DNA of 64,000 bases from assembly GCF_001494595.1 (NCBI RefSeq), contig NZ_LN929907.1, forward strand, positions 1,741,468 through 1,805,467, written 5' to 3'. The DNA comes from Mycobacterium sp. M26. GTDB taxonomy: Bacteria; Actinomycetota; Actinomycetes; Mycobacteriales; Mycobacteriaceae. The position numbers and the translations under genes are program-made. The first letter of the stretch is position 1, and every line of letters starts with the position of its first letter. The notes under the pieces were generated by a model. It searched no databases. It worked only from the letters and a program-made list of their open reading frames with translations, and was not told the DNA's origin. Below are positions 38,192 through 50,510 of this stretch, one piece after another.

Positions 38192-39327
38192 CGCCGGCGT
38201 TCCCCGTGCCCGTCGGCGATATCCAACGTCCGGCGGACCAGCTCGCCCACCGCTTCGGTCTCGACCAGGAAGCCGTCGTGGCCGTAGATCGACTCGACCA
38301 CATTGAGACCGTCACAGCCGGGCAGCAGATCGGCCAGCTCCTGCTGCAGCCGCAGCGGATAGAGCCGATCGGAGGTGATCCCACCGCACACCGTCGGCAC
38401 CGGGCAGTTCCGCAGCGCCGCCGCCACACCGCCGCGGCCGCGGCCCACGTCGTGGTTCGACAGGGTCTCGGTCAGCGTCACGTAGCTTCCGGCGTCGAAC
38501 CGGTTGACCAGCTTGGCGCCCTGATACTCCAGGTAGCTCTGCACCGCGTAGCGGCCGCCGGTCAGCGGATCCTCGCCACCCTGCGCGTCGTTGCCGAACC
38601 GGGTGTCCAGCTCGACCTCACCGCGGTAGGTCAGGTGGGCGAACCGGCGGGCCAGCTCCAGCCCGATCTGCGGGCTGCGGCCGGTGCCGTGATAGTCACC
38701 GTCCTGCCAGTCCGGGTCGGACTTGATGGCCGCGATCTGGGTGCTCTGGGTACCGATCTGGTCGGCCGTGGCCCGGGCCCCGACCGCCAGCACCAGCCCG
38801 GCGCGGACCTGCTCGGGATACCCGACCATCCACTCCAGGGCCCGCGCACCGCCCATCGACCCGCCGATGACGGCGGCGACCTCGGTGATGCCCAGGGCCG
38901 CCAGCGCGGCGACGTCGGCGGCGACCTGGTCGCGCACCGTGATCAGCGGGAACCGCGAGCCCCACGGCTTGCCGTCACGGGCCAGCGAGCTCGGCCCGGT
39001 GGAGCCGCGGCAGCCGCCCAGCACGTTGGTGGCGATCGCGCACCAGCGGTTGGTGTCGATCGGGGCGCCCGGCCCGGCGATTCCGTCCCACCAGCCCGGG
39101 GTGGGATGGCCGGGTCCGGCCGGCCCGGTGACGTGGGAGTCGCCGGTCAGTGCGTGCAGGACGACCACAACGTTGTCACGGTTGGGGGACAGCTCGCCCC
39201 AGCGCTGGATCGCGATCGAGACGTCGTCGATGACGGCGCCGTTCTCACAGGTCAGCGGGCCGATGTCGACGACGCCGATCTCGCCCTCGGCCGGCAGCGT
39301 CACAGTTCGCTCATCAGAGATGGTCAC
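38188..39327 (-). CDS. metX: MetX, homoserine O-acetyltransferase
   Basis: Acetylates L-homoserine with acetyl-CoA, the committed step of methionine synthesis by direct sulfhydrylation. Alpha/beta-hydrolase fold, 379 residues, identical in length to the M. tuberculosis protein as I recall it. The nucleophile is in [12 protein letters not shown], the substrate loop is [20 protein letters not shown], and the catalytic His and Asp are in ITSDRLYPL and [10 protein letters not shown]. The GTG at 39327 was chosen because AGGGAG lies 7 nt upstream and homologues start (M/V)TISD; a TTG at 39342 overlapping the metY stop is a weaker alternative. Confidence 0.95.
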   Translation of the reverse strand: MTISDERTVTLPAEGEIGVVDIGPLTCENGAVIDDVSIAIQRWGELSPNRDNVVVVLHALTGDSHVTGPAGPGHPTPGWWDGIAGPGAPIDTNRWCAIATNVLGGCRGSTGPSSLARDGKPWGSRFPLITVRDQVAADVAALAALGITEVAAVIGGSMGGARALEWMVGYPEQVRAGLVLAVGARATADQIGTQSTQIAAIKSDPDWQDGDYHGTGRSPQIGLELARRFAHLTYRGEVELDTRFGNDAQGGEDPLTGGRYAVQSYLEYQGAKLVNRFDAGSYVTLTETLSNHDVGRGRGGVAAALRNCPVPTVCGGITSDRLYPLRLQQELADLLPGCDGLNVVESIYGHDGFLVETEAVGELVRRTLDIADGHGERRR

Positions 39328-39338
39328 GTCCGGCTCCC

Positions 39339-40685
39339 TCAAAGGGCCGCCACGGCCCGCGGGGCGGAGGCGTCCGCGGACAGTGACGCTGCGGCGGCGA
39401 ACCCGCGCTCGAGGTCGGCCAGGATGTCGTCGATGCCCTCCAGGCCGACGGCCAGCCGTACCAGGCCCGGGGTCACGCCGGTGGCCAGTTGCTCCTCGGC
39501 GGACAGCTGCTGGTGGGTGGTCGAGGCCGGGTGGATCACCAGCGAGCGCACGTCACCGATGTTGGCGACGTGGCTGTGCAGCGTGAGGGCGTTGACGAAC
39601 GCCTTGCCTGCCTCAACCCCGCCGGCCAGCTCGAAGGACAGCACCGCGCCGGTTCCCTTGGGCGCCAGCTTCTTTGCCCGCTCGTGCCACGGCGAGCTGG
39701 GCAGCCCGGCGTAGTTCACCGACACCACGGCCGGGTGGTTCGCCAGGAACTCCGCGACCTTCTGGGCGTTGGCCACGTGGCGCTCGATGCGCAGGCTCAG
39801 CGTCTCCAGGCCCTGGGCGACCAGGAAGGCGTTGAACGGCGAGGCCGCCGAGCCAAGATCGCGCAGCAACTGCACCCGCGCCTTGAGCGCATACGCCGGG
39901 GCGCCCAGTTCGGCGAACACCACACCGTGATAGCTCGGGTCGGGGCTGGTGAAGCCGGGGAAGCGGCCCGAAGTCCAGTCGAAGTTGCCACTGTCGACGA
40001 TCACACCGGCGATCGCGGTGCCATGCCCACCGAGGTACTTGGTGGCCGAGTGCACGACGATGTCGGCGCCGTGGGCGATCGGCTGGATCAGGTACGGCGT
40101 GGCGATGGTGTTGTCCACGATCAACGGCACACCGTTGTCATGGGCGACCTTCGAGACCCCGGGGATGTCCAGGATGTCGATCTGCGGGTTGGAGATGGTC
40201 TCGGCGAAGAACGCCTTGGTGTTCGGCCGGACCGCCTTCTGCCACGAGTCCAGGTCGTCGGGGTCCTCGACGAACGTGGTCTCGATGCCCAGCTTGGGCA
40301 GCGTGTAGTGCAGCAGGTTGTAGGTCCCGCCGTAGAGGCGCGGCGAGGACACGATGTGGTCGCCCGCCGCGGCGATGTTGAGGATCGCGAACGTCTCGGC
40401 TGCCTGCCCGGAGGCCAGGAACAACGCGGCCACCCCGCCTTCCAGGGCGGCGATGCGCTGCTCGACGGTGTCCTGGGTGGGATTCATGATCCGGGTGTAG
40501 ATGTTGCCCGGCTCGGCCAGCCCGAACAGCGCCGCCGCGTGGTCGGTGCTGTCGAACGTGTACGAGGTGGTCTGGTAGATCGGGAGGGCCCGGGCGTGCG
40601 TCGCCGCGTCCGGGGTCTGCCCGGCGTGGATCTGCTTGGTCTCAAAAGACCAGTTTGCGGTCGGGTCTTCGTCAGGTGTGCTCAC
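39339..40685 (-). CDS. metY: MetY (annotated metC), O-acetylhomoserine sulfhydrylase
   Basis: PLP enzyme that makes homocysteine from O-acetylhomoserine and sulfide. 448 residues. Cys/Met-metabolism family signatures: [20 protein letters not shown], the PLP-lysine region [20 protein letters not shown], and [13 protein letters not shown]. The start is the GTG at 40685 ([12 protein letters not shown]), matching relatives; an upstream extension lies in riboswitch sequence. The leader carries a SAM-IV riboswitch, so the operon should be turned down when SAM is plentiful. metX follows with 11 bp spacing. Confidence 0.95.
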   Translation of the reverse strand: MSTPDEDPTANWSFETKQIHAGQTPDAATHARALPIYQTTSYTFDSTDHAAALFGLAEPGNIYTRIMNPTQDTVEQRIAALEGGVAALFLASGQAAETFAILNIAAAGDHIVSSPRLYGGTYNLLHYTLPKLGIETTFVEDPDDLDSWQKAVRPNTKAFFAETISNPQIDILDIPGVSKVAHDNGVPLIVDNTIATPYLIQPIAHGADIVVHSATKYLGGHGTAIAGVIVDSGNFDWTSGRFPGFTSPDPSYHGVVFAELGAPAYALKARVQLLRDLGSAASPFNAFLVAQGLETLSLRIERHVANAQKVAEFLANHPAVVSVNYAGLPSSPWHERAKKLAPKGTGAVLSFELAGGVEAGKAFVNALTLHSHVANIGDVRSLVIHPASTTHQQLSAEEQLATGVTPGLVRLAVGLEGIDDILADLERGFAAAASLSADASAPRAVAAL

Positions 40686-40722
40686 GACAGAACAGCCCCT
40701 ATCTGTATCCGGGGCCCGTCGT

Positions 40723-40850
40723 GTCGCGGACCCGCGCTTGCCGTGCAGCCGGTTGCGGCTGCTCAACCTGGTCAATCACCCGGGGCACCCCACCGCGGTT
40801 GGAGGGTTGCCGGCCAGCAAGCCGGGGCTTAACGCTGGCACTCATGACCG
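40723..40850 (-). ncRNA. SAM-IV riboswitch in the metY leader
   Basis: Read on the minus strand, the leader contains the SAM-IV landmarks in order: GGTCATGAGTGCCAGCG, AAGCCCCGGCTTGCTGGCC, GGCAACCCTCC, CGCGGTGGGGTGCCCCGGG, a variable stem with AGCCGCAACCGGCTG, and a final GGCAAGCGCGGGTCC. These match the SAM-IV class (actinobacterial, upstream of sulfur/methionine genes). Ends are approximate. It ends about 38 bp before the metY GTG, short enough for control of translation initiation. Confidence 0.92.
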
Positions 40851-41022
40851 TGGACAAGATTATCGCACCGGCTGGACAGCTGGCCAGCGGGTTACCGGAG
40901 CGGGCAGTGTGACGCAGACCTCTCCGCGGATGCGCTGAGCACTGTGACGTAGCGTCGGGAGCGACGCGATACTGATAGCCGCTACCGACAACTGACTGAA
41001 GACGACGCCTGGAGAACAGCAC

Positions 41023-43260
<2,238 letters not shown>

Positions 43261-43261
43261 G

Positions 43262-44104
43262 TCAGGCGCCGCGCTCGTCGGCGCGCTGCACCGGTGGGGT
43301 GTGCGCGTCGACCCAGCCGGCGATCAGATCCGCGATGCGTTCCGGTGCCTCGAACATCGGAATGTGGCCCACCCCATCAAGAGTGGTCACTTCGTCGATG
43401 GCGGGGATGTGCTTGAGGAAGTGCTTGGTGAACCGCGGGTGCGGCAGCACCCGGTCGCGCTCGCAGATCACCAGGTTGGTCGGGATCGTGGTCTCGGTGA
43501 GTTCCATCAGCCCGGGTAGCAGCAGCGCCTTGATCAGCAACTGGTAGTAGGCCCGGCAGTGGGTGACGTCGTCGATGATCGCGTTGAGCTCGGTGTCGGT
43601 CAGACCCGCCGGGGTGGCGCTGATCGGCACGCTCGCGGCCTGACGGGCCAGCGGCAGCTTCAGCGCTCGCTCCCGCAGCAGCAGGGCGGTCAGCCAGACC
43701 GGGAGGCCGGCGACGAACTTGGCGACGATCTCGTACTTGACCGGTGACCAGCGGTGCCAGCCGCCGGCCGGGGCGATCGCGGTCAGGGTGCGGGCCCGCC
43801 CGCGGCGTTCGAGTTCGAAGGCCACCCAGCCGCCCAGCGAATTGCCCACGATATGGGCGGTGTCCCAACCGAGTTCGTCGAGTTGGGCTTCGACATGGTC
43901 GGCCAGCGTGGCGGTGTCCAGGAACCAGGAGCGGGTCGCCGGGCCACCGTTATGCCCGGCCATCGACGGCGCGAACACCTCGTAGCGGCCAGTGCCGGCC
44001 AGCGTCGGCGCGACGTCCTTCCACACGTAGGACGACATCATGAACGGATGGAGCAGAAGGATCGGCTGACCTGCCCCCAGATGAATCGGCTCGCGTGGTG
44101 CCAT
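43262..44104 (-). CDS. Alpha/beta hydrolase (Rv3338-like)
   Basis: Cytosolic alpha/beta-hydrolase of 280 residues. The oxyanion region is ILLLHPFMMSSYVW, the nucleophile elbow is IVGNSLGGWVAF at about 94-105, and the acid and His are in LVICERDRVLPHPRF and LDGVGHIPMFEAP. Substrate unknown. ATG 44104 is chosen because homology starts there; the longer open frame upstream crosses the intergenic region and xthA antisense. Divergent from xthA, with an inverted repeat between them. Confidence 0.85.
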   Translation of the reverse strand: MAPREPIHLGAGQPILLLHPFMMSSYVWKDVAPTLAGTGRYEVFAPSMAGHNGGPATRSWFLDTATLADHVEAQLDELGWDTAHIVGNSLGGWVAFELERRGRARTLTAIAPAGGWHRWSPVKYEIVAKFVAGLPVWLTALLLRERALKLPLARQAASVPISATPAGLTDTELNAIIDDVTHCRAYYQLLIKALLLPGLMELTETTIPTNLVICERDRVLPHPRFTKHFLKHIPAIDEVTTLDGVGHIPMFEAPERIADLIAGWVDAHTPPVQRADERGA

Positions 44105-44120
44105 ACCCCGACCGTAAGGT

Positions 44121-44135
44121 GATACCGCCGGTATC
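44121..44135. promoter_or_regulatory. Operator-like palindrome between the hydrolase gene and xthA
   Basis: GATACCGCCGGTATC is a perfect inverted repeat (GATACC-N3-GGTATC). It ends 6 bp before the xthA -10 and 17 bp upstream of the hydrolase start, so one regulator could control both genes. Confidence 0.5.
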
Positions 44136-44141
44136 GCAAGG

Positions 44142-44147
44142 TAGGTT
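44142..44147 (+). promoter_or_regulatory. Leaderless -10 element of xthA
   Basis: TAGGTT, 6 nt, then GTG 44154. Confidence 0.5.
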
Positions 44148-44153
44148 TTCTCC

Positions 44154-44954
44154 GTGATCGTGACGACCATCAACGTCAACGGGGTGCGCGCCGCGGTGCG
44201 TGAGCGCTCACCGGAGAACCTGGGCCTGCTGGCCTGGCTGTCGGACACCACCGCCGACGTGGTGTGCCTGCAGGAGACCCGGGCCGACGACGAGCAGCTG
44301 GCCGAGGCGCTGGCGCCGGCGACTGCCGACGGCTGGCACCTGGCGTCCGCGGCCCCGCACCTCAAAGGGCGCAGTGGTGTCGCCGTGCTGTCCCGGACGC
44401 CGTTCTCTGCGGTCCGGATCGGGCTGCCCGCAACCGAATTCGAGCTGCATGGCCGCTATCTCGAAGTCGACGTCGCCGACGTGACGGTGGGCAGCGTGTA
44501 CGTCCACACCGGCGAAGCCGGTACCGATCGCCAGCTGGAGAAGGAACGGTTCATGTCCGGCATGGCCAAGCGGATGAGCGAGCTGGCCGCCGACGGGCGC
44601 GACGCGGTGATCTGCGGCGACTGGAACATCGCCCATACCGAGAATGACATCAAGGCCTGGAAGGCCAACGTCAAGAAGGCGGGCTTCCTGCCCAGCGAAC
44701 GGCAGTGGCTGACCGAGGTGATGGACTCCGGCTGGGTGGACGTGATGCGCCGGCTGCACCCCGAGGTGGCCGGCCCGTACAGCTGGTGGTCGTGGCGCGG
44801 TAAGGCGTTCGACAACGACGCGGGCTGGCGGATCGATTACCACCTGGCCAGTGAAAGCCTGGCGGCCCGCACGGTGACGGGGCGGGTGGAGAAGCCGGCC
44901 GCCTACGCGCTGCGCTGGTCGGACCACGCGCCGGTGACCGTCGAGTTCGGCTAG
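44154..44954 (+). CDS. xthA: Exodeoxyribonuclease III / AP endonuclease
   Basis: Base-excision-repair enzyme that cuts 5' to abasic sites and has 3' exonuclease activity. 266 residues of the endonuclease/exonuclease/phosphatase fold. Signatures: VTTINVNGVRAAV at the N terminus, VVCLQETRADD with the metal-binding Glu, VYVHTGEAG, ICGDWNIAHTENDIKAWK with the catalytic Asp/Asn, and WRIDYHLAS plus RWSDHAPVTVEF with the C-terminal Asp-His. It starts at a GTG downstream of a leaderless -10, and its last 4 bp overlap the convergent lipoprotein gene. Confidence 0.93.
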   Translation: MIVTTINVNGVRAAVRERSPENLGLLAWLSDTTADVVCLQETRADDEQLAEALAPATADGWHLASAAPHLKGRSGVAVLSRTPFSAVRIGLPATEFELHGRYLEVDVADVTVGSVYVHTGEAGTDRQLEKERFMSGMAKRMSELAADGRDAVICGDWNIAHTENDIKAWKANVKKAGFLPSERQWLTEVMDSGWVDVMRRLHPEVAGPYSWWSWRGKAFDNDAGWRIDYHLASESLAARTVTGRVEKPAAYALRWSDHAPVTVEFG

Positions 44955-45973
44955 GCCGGGCAGCCTTCGCGGTTGTTGCCGTCGATCGACGGGTTGTCCA
45001 CCGCGGCGGCGACCGCATCCAGCACCCGCGGATCCCAGGGCAGCGCAGTCTCTTTCGGGAGCTTGCTGACCATCGACACGTAGTCGCTGTGGGTGTCGTC
45101 GAAGGAGTGGCAGCGCCGGTGCGGCAGCACCGAATCGTCGACATCGGCGGCCAGTGCACTGCGCAGCGCGACGATCCCGTCATTGGGCCACACCACCGGA
45201 TCGCCGGGGCGTGCGAAGCGGGTACCGGCGATCAGGGTCACGGGAATCGGGTCGAGGACACCGGACTGAAAGGTGTTCCAGCCCTTGAGGTAATCGGCTC
45301 CGAGTTCGTGTGCGGAGCCCGACGGGTACACCTTCGCGATGTCCTTGTCGTAGCCGCGCATCTGGTCCTGGCAGAACTGGTCGCCCCCGCACGCGCCCAA
45401 GGGCACGGTGCCGTCGGAGAAATCCGCCAGATACGAACCCTGCCAGGGTGTTCCGATGGTGACCAGAGAGCGGACCTTCACCGGTGCTCCGGTTGCGGTG
45501 AGCACCCGGATGGCCGAGCGGGCGTAGAGCCCGCCCATCGAATGGCCGACCAGATCGACCTCGTTGACGCCCTTCTCCTTATGCAGATACTCGACGAAGC
45601 GGGCCAGGTGTTCACCGGCCAGGTCGATGCTGCCGGTGCTGTCGATCGTCATGGTGTCGGGCAGGGGAGCGGGGCAGGATCCGAAGGCGCCGAAACCCGT
45701 CTGGTTGCGCACCTGTCCGGGGCCGGCGTGAGCGGGTGCGGTATAGACCGTGCGGCCGGCGGTCAGCAGATACTCGCGCAGCGCGGTGTCCGCGCTGCCC
45801 GCGGAAAGTCCTGTGGTGCAGGCAGTCTCCGGAGTGGTGAACGGGCTGTCGCTGGCCAGTCCGGACACCAGGACCACGGCGTGCGCCGGGTCGGACCGGG
45901 TTGTGGTGGTGGCCTTGTCGCCGCAGCCGGCCAGCAGCAGCGCGCAGGCCGCCGCGATCAGGAGGCGGCGCAT
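44951..45973 (-). CDS. Lipoprotein alpha/beta hydrolase (lipase-like), second of a tandem pair
   Basis: Exported lipoprotein of 340 residues. The signal peptide MRRLLIAAACALLLAGC ends in lipobox LAGC. The mature protein is a lipase-class alpha/beta hydrolase with the nucleophile in DLVGHSMGGLYARSAIR at about 150 and SIDLAGEHLARFVEYLHKEK just before. Several paired cysteines (TACTTG, FGSCPA, GACGGDQFCQD, RRCHSF, GCPA) suggest disulfides outside the membrane. Substrate unknown; a cell-envelope ester is a reasonable guess. The ATG shares its A with the TGA of the upstream paralogue, so the pair is translationally coupled. Confidence 0.85.
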   Translation of the reverse strand: MRRLLIAAACALLLAGCGDKATTTTRSDPAHAVVLVSGLASDSPFTTPETACTTGLSAGSADTALREYLLTAGRTVYTAPAHAGPGQVRNQTGFGAFGSCPAPLPDTMTIDSTGSIDLAGEHLARFVEYLHKEKGVNEVDLVGHSMGGLYARSAIRVLTATGAPVKVRSLVTIGTPWQGSYLADFSDGTVPLGACGGDQFCQDQMRGYDKDIAKVYPSGSAHELGADYLKGWNTFQSGVLDPIPVTLIAGTRFARPGDPVVWPNDGIVALRSALAADVDDSVLPHRRCHSFDDTHSDYVSMVSKLPKETALPWDPRVLDAVAAAVDNPSIDGNNREGCPA

Positions 45974-47022
45974 CAGCTCGGGCAGCCTTCCCGATTGGGC
46001 CCGTCGAGAGCCTTCGGGGCATTCTCGATGGCCTCGCGCACCACGTCGAAGACCTGCGGGTCCCACGTCAGCGCCGTCTTCCACTCCAGTCCCGCGGCGT
46101 TGGAGACGTAGATCGAGTGGGTGTCGTCGAAGGTGTAGCAGCGGCGGTGCGGCAGCACCGGGTCACCGATGTCGACCGCCAGCGCGCTCTGCAACGCCAC
46201 GATGCCGTCGTTGGGCCAGACCGCGGGGTTGATCTTGCCGGCGCTGCTGGATGGGGGGTTGAACTTCTTGCCCGCGATCAGCACCACCGGGGTCTTGTCG
46301 AGCACACCGGACTGGAATTCGTTCCAGCCGTCCTTGCCCATCAGATAAGCCTGGTTGACCTCGCGGCCGGAGCCGGCCATCAGTCGTTTGACCTCGTCGG
46401 CCATGCTCTTCATGCCCGTCTCGCACAGCTTGTCGCCCAGGCAGTCGGTCAGCGGCAGCAGCCCGTTGGCGTAGTCCGACAGGTAGGAGCCCTGCCAGGG
46501 TGTGCCGATTGTGGTCAGCGAGCGCACCTTCACCGGTGAGTTGGTGGTCGTCAGCACCCGGATCGCGGCGCGCGAATACAGCCCGCCCATCGAGTGCGCC
46601 ACGAAGTCGACTTCGTTAACGCCCTTGTCGGTGTGCAGCCAGTTCAGGAAGCGGGCCAGGTGCTCGCCGGCGGTGTCGATACTGCCGGTCGAATTCACGG
46701 TCATGTTCTCCGGCAGGGTCACCGGGCACACCCCGAATGCGCCGAAGCCGGTCTGGTCGACGACCTGTCCGCGGCCGGCCATCGCCGGTGAGGTGTAGAC
46801 CGTGTAGCCCTTGCCGAGCAGGTACTCGCGCAGCGCCGTGTCGGAATTCCCCGCGGCCAGCCCGGTGGCGCAGGCCTGATCCGGGGTGGTGAACGGGCTG
46901 GTGGCGTCACCGCCGGAGACGATCACCACGGCCGTCGACGCCGGCCGCTTGGCCTCGCCACCACCCCCGCACGCGGCCAGAACCAACGCCAACGACGACA
47001 ACAGGACGGCCAGTGCGCGCAC
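45973..47022 (-). CDS. Lipoprotein alpha/beta hydrolase (lipase-like), first of a tandem pair
   Basis: Paralogue of the following gene, 349 residues, with the same plan. Signal peptide and lipobox are LALVLAACG; early motif FTTPDQACATGLAAGNSDTALREYL; nucleophile in DFVAHSMGGLYSRAAIR; conserved TIGTPWQGSYLSDY; C-terminal NREGCPS. The cysteine pattern is shared with its neighbour, so the pair arose by tandem duplication, but the sequences are well diverged and hence the duplication is old. It is divergent from trpS with 47 bp between starts. Confidence 0.85.
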   Translation of the reverse strand: MRALAVLLSSLALVLAACGGGGEAKRPASTAVVIVSGGDATSPFTTPDQACATGLAAGNSDTALREYLLGKGYTVYTSPAMAGRGQVVDQTGFGAFGVCPVTLPENMTVNSTGSIDTAGEHLARFLNWLHTDKGVNEVDFVAHSMGGLYSRAAIRVLTTTNSPVKVRSLTTIGTPWQGSYLSDYANGLLPLTDCLGDKLCETGMKSMADEVKRLMAGSGREVNQAYLMGKDGWNEFQSGVLDKTPVVLIAGKKFNPPSSSAGKINPAVWPNDGIVALQSALAVDIGDPVLPHRRCYTFDDTHSIYVSNAAGLEWKTALTWDPQVFDVVREAIENAPKALDGPNREGCPS

Positions 47023-47063
47023 GAGCAGGATGCTAGCCGCGAAACGGCTCGTGACAGGATTGA

Positions 47064-48086
<1,023 letters not shown>

Positions 48087-48104
48087 TCCCCGCGGGAGGC
48101 TGGC

Positions 48105-49127
48105 ATGGCAGACCCGGCCACACCGGGCATCCTCGACCGGCTGCGGGCCCGCTACGGGTGGTTCGACCACGTCATGCGCGCCCAGCAGCGCTACGACAAG
48201 TCCAAGGGCGACTTCTACGCCGCGGGTATCACCTACTACACGATCTTCGCGCTGTTCCCGTTGCTGATGGTGGGTTTCGCGGCGGCCGGCTTCATGCTCG
48301 CCAGCCGTCCGCACCTGCTGACGGAGATCGAAAACCGGATCAAGGCAACGGTTTCCGGTGAGCTGGGTCAGCAGCTGATCGGGTTGATGGACTCGGCGAT
48401 CGACTCGCGCACCTCGGTGGGTGTGATCGGGTTGGCGACCGCGGCGTGGGCGGGGCTGGGGTGGATCGCGAATCTGCGCGAGGCGCTGAGCCAGATGTGG
48501 GATCAGCGGGCCGACCCGGACAACTTCGTGCGCACCAAGCTCAAGGACTTGCTGGTGCTGCTGTCGACGTTCCTGGCGATCACGATCACGGTCGGCCTGA
48601 CCGCGCTGGCCGACCCCGCGCTGATGGAGAAGGTGCTGGGCTGGTTCGGGGTGCCGGATGCGACCGCGCTGGGTGGGGTGCTGCGGGCGGTGTCGCTGGT
48701 GATGTCGTGGCTGGTGTCCTGGCTGCTGTTCACCTGGATGATCGCGCGGATGCCGCGGGAGTCGATCAGCTTCCGCTCGAGTGTGCAGGCCGGACTGATT
48801 GCGGCGGTGGGCTTCGAGATCTTCAAGCAGGTGGCCTCGATCTACCTGCGGTCGGTGGTGCACGGCCCGGCCGGGGCGACGTTCGGCCCGGTGCTGGGCC
48901 TGATGGTATTCGCCTATATCACCGCGCGGCTGCTGCTGTTCTCGACGGCGTGGGCGGCGACGTCGGCGGAGAACCTGCGCGACGAGCCGGTGCCGGCGCC
49001 CGCGCCGGCAGTGATCACCCCGCGGGTCGGCCCCGACGAGGGGCTCTCGACGCGGCAGTGGCTGGGGGCTGCGGGAGTGGGTGCGCTTGGTGCGCTGGGG
49101 CTTTCGCGGCTCTGGCGGGGAAGGTAG
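48105..49127 (+). CDS. YihY/BrkB (YhjD-type) inner membrane protein (Rv3335c-like)
   Basis: Polytopic inner membrane protein of 340 residues. It shows the family opening GDFYAAGITYYTIFALFPLLMVGFA and about six membrane segments, including LLVLLSTFLAITITVGLTALA and SLVMSWLVSWLLFTWMIARM, and the late motif YLRSVVHGPAGATFGPVLGL. The C-terminal tail is Pro/Ala-rich and basic. Family members have been implicated in lipid or LPS-related transport, but the role here is unknown. Good ribosome site GGGAGG before the ATG; starts 18 bp after trpS, so probably co-transcribed. Confidence 0.9.
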   Translation: MADPATPGILDRLRARYGWFDHVMRAQQRYDKSKGDFYAAGITYYTIFALFPLLMVGFAAAGFMLASRPHLLTEIENRIKATVSGELGQQLIGLMDSAIDSRTSVGVIGLATAAWAGLGWIANLREALSQMWDQRADPDNFVRTKLKDLLVLLSTFLAITITVGLTALADPALMEKVLGWFGVPDATALGGVLRAVSLVMSWLVSWLLFTWMIARMPRESISFRSSVQAGLIAAVGFEIFKQVASIYLRSVVHGPAGATFGPVLGLMVFAYITARLLLFSTAWAATSAENLRDEPVPAPAPAVITPRVGPDEGLSTRQWLGAAGVGALGALGLSRLWRGR

Positions 49128-49146
49128 GGGTCGGCGGTTCTTCCGG

Positions 49147-49192
49147 GGGACAACAATGTTGCCCGCCTCCGAGCGACTCTTGGCGTTGTCCC
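49147..49192. terminator. Hairpin after the YihY-type gene
   Basis: GGGACAAC (49147-49154) pairs with GTTGTCCC (49185-49192). It lies between two convergent genes and marks the left edge of the accessory island. Confidence 0.45.
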
Positions 49193-49238
49193 TCTGAGTG
49201 AACGGCTACTCGGCGATAGTCGGTCGCGCATTCGATGA

Positions 49239-49742
49239 CTAACAGTCTTGGTAGGCGGAGCAGGTCTTCGGGTGCTCTTTCTCGGCAATTTGCGCTAGGC
49301 GCATGTTCGACGATGGATCTATTTCGTAGAACAAGGGGCCGTTGACCGTGTCCGCGTACGCCGTGACTTCAACCGGCACTTCGGTACCTTTGTCTGATCT
49401 CGCGTTTACCAATCCACGGTATTCGCTGCCGCCGGGTACCACCTGGAACAGCGTGAGGTCCTGTTCATACCGAAAGTGACCGTCCATCGTGGACTCGTTG
49501 GTGTCAATCAAGTTCTGCAGGCCGACTGTCACAGTCTTGGCTAGTGCCGAATTGTCGACCTCTATCTTCCTTGCTGCGGCATCAGCCATGTGGTCGGTGA
49601 TTGCATACCACGTTAAAGTGCCGAGCAGGCCAACAGCCGCGACTGCCGCCACGGTGAGAACCGTAAGGAGAAACGTGCGATAACGGCCAGAAGCGGTGGA
49701 CTTATGGTGCGGTTGTTCAATGCTGGCGGCAATGTCGTTCAT
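49239..49742 (-). CDS. Hypothetical single-pass membrane protein
   Basis: I do not recognise this 167-residue protein. It has a short charged N terminus, one membrane segment at about 23-46 (YRTFLLTVLTVAAVAAVGLLG onwards) and an exported domain of about 120 residues containing GLQNLIDTNESTMDGHFRYE and ending CSAYQDC. The overall layout resembles Mce-associated membrane proteins, but that is a weak impression. The ATG at 49742 has GAGGGG 6 nt upstream, which supports a real gene. It sits at the left side of the accessory island, and its relation to the methylase/nuclease pair is unclear. Confidence 0.65.
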   Translation of the reverse strand: MNDIAASIEQPHHKSTASGRYRTFLLTVLTVAAVAAVGLLGTLTWYAITDHMADAAARKIEVDNSALAKTVTVGLQNLIDTNESTMDGHFRYEQDLTLFQVVPGGSEYRGLVNARSDKGTEVPVEVTAYADTVNGPLFYEIDPSSNMRLAQIAEKEHPKTCSAYQDC

Positions 49743-50510
49743 GTGATCCCCTCTGACGTTCTAGGTGTTGGGGTGAAACCGTACTCCGGCCCACCGACAA
49801 GGATGGGTCCCGAATTGCCCCTTCTGGATAGCGCAGGACCGTTGGGTATTCGGGAAGAATTTCGGGACAGCACCTCGCATATTGTTTCCGCGCCCGCTCT
49901 GAGTTAACCGCTGGGTTCAGCATCTGCTGCGTCAGTGCAGGGCGACCGTCGTTGGAGCCGTCGAGTCGGCGGGGTGCATGCATGGGAGTTACTGAGGAGC
50001 TACTCAAACGCTCGTGCCAGATCGGTAGACGAGATGCTTAATCGCAACATCGAACGCGGTTGTGGAATGGACCCAACGGTGGCGCATAGCGGCTGAGTCG
50101 TCTCGTGCTTCCCAGATTCGAACGCGCGCCCTTTCTGGGCCGCTACGCCGGGAGGTGGCGGCTGAAGTCGGAGGCTTCGCCTTTCAGCTCTTTGAGTAGT
50201 GAGCGCCATCAGGGCCGGATCCGGCAAGGTTGTCGAACAGGCAGGCCTCGGGCCCAAAACACATCAAGGATGAGAACGCCTAGAAGGACCAATACCGTGG
50301 ATGGAATGCCTGGACATTGGTCCCGGCAGACAGCGCCGGGAGAATACGATCGGAGCCGACCGACCCGAGCCCCAAGCTGGATCCTGTCCCGAGCCTTGGG
50401 GATAGGCCCTAGCGTCCTAAACCGTGCCTGCCTGCTCCCACCCCAAGGCGTTTCATGCCGAGTCGCAGCCCGGCTCCCTTCTCATTCAGCACTATTGAGA
50501 AACTTGGTCA
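49743..50510. other. 768-bp stretch without a convincing gene
   Basis: No open frame here has a ribosome site together with mycobacterial codon use or a recognisable motif. It looks lower in GC than the flanking core genes. A string GATTCGAAC near 50112, like the T-loop complement of a minus-strand tRNA, is not backed by a T stem or acceptor stem. The region is probably degraded accessory DNA downstream of the methylase gene. Confidence 0.5.

Noticed and set aside
50100..50180. tRNA-like string GATTCGAAC with a nearby stem-like GCCC...GGGC
   Set aside because: The T stem does not pair and no acceptor stem or anticodon arm can be drawn; at most a decayed relic or attachment site.
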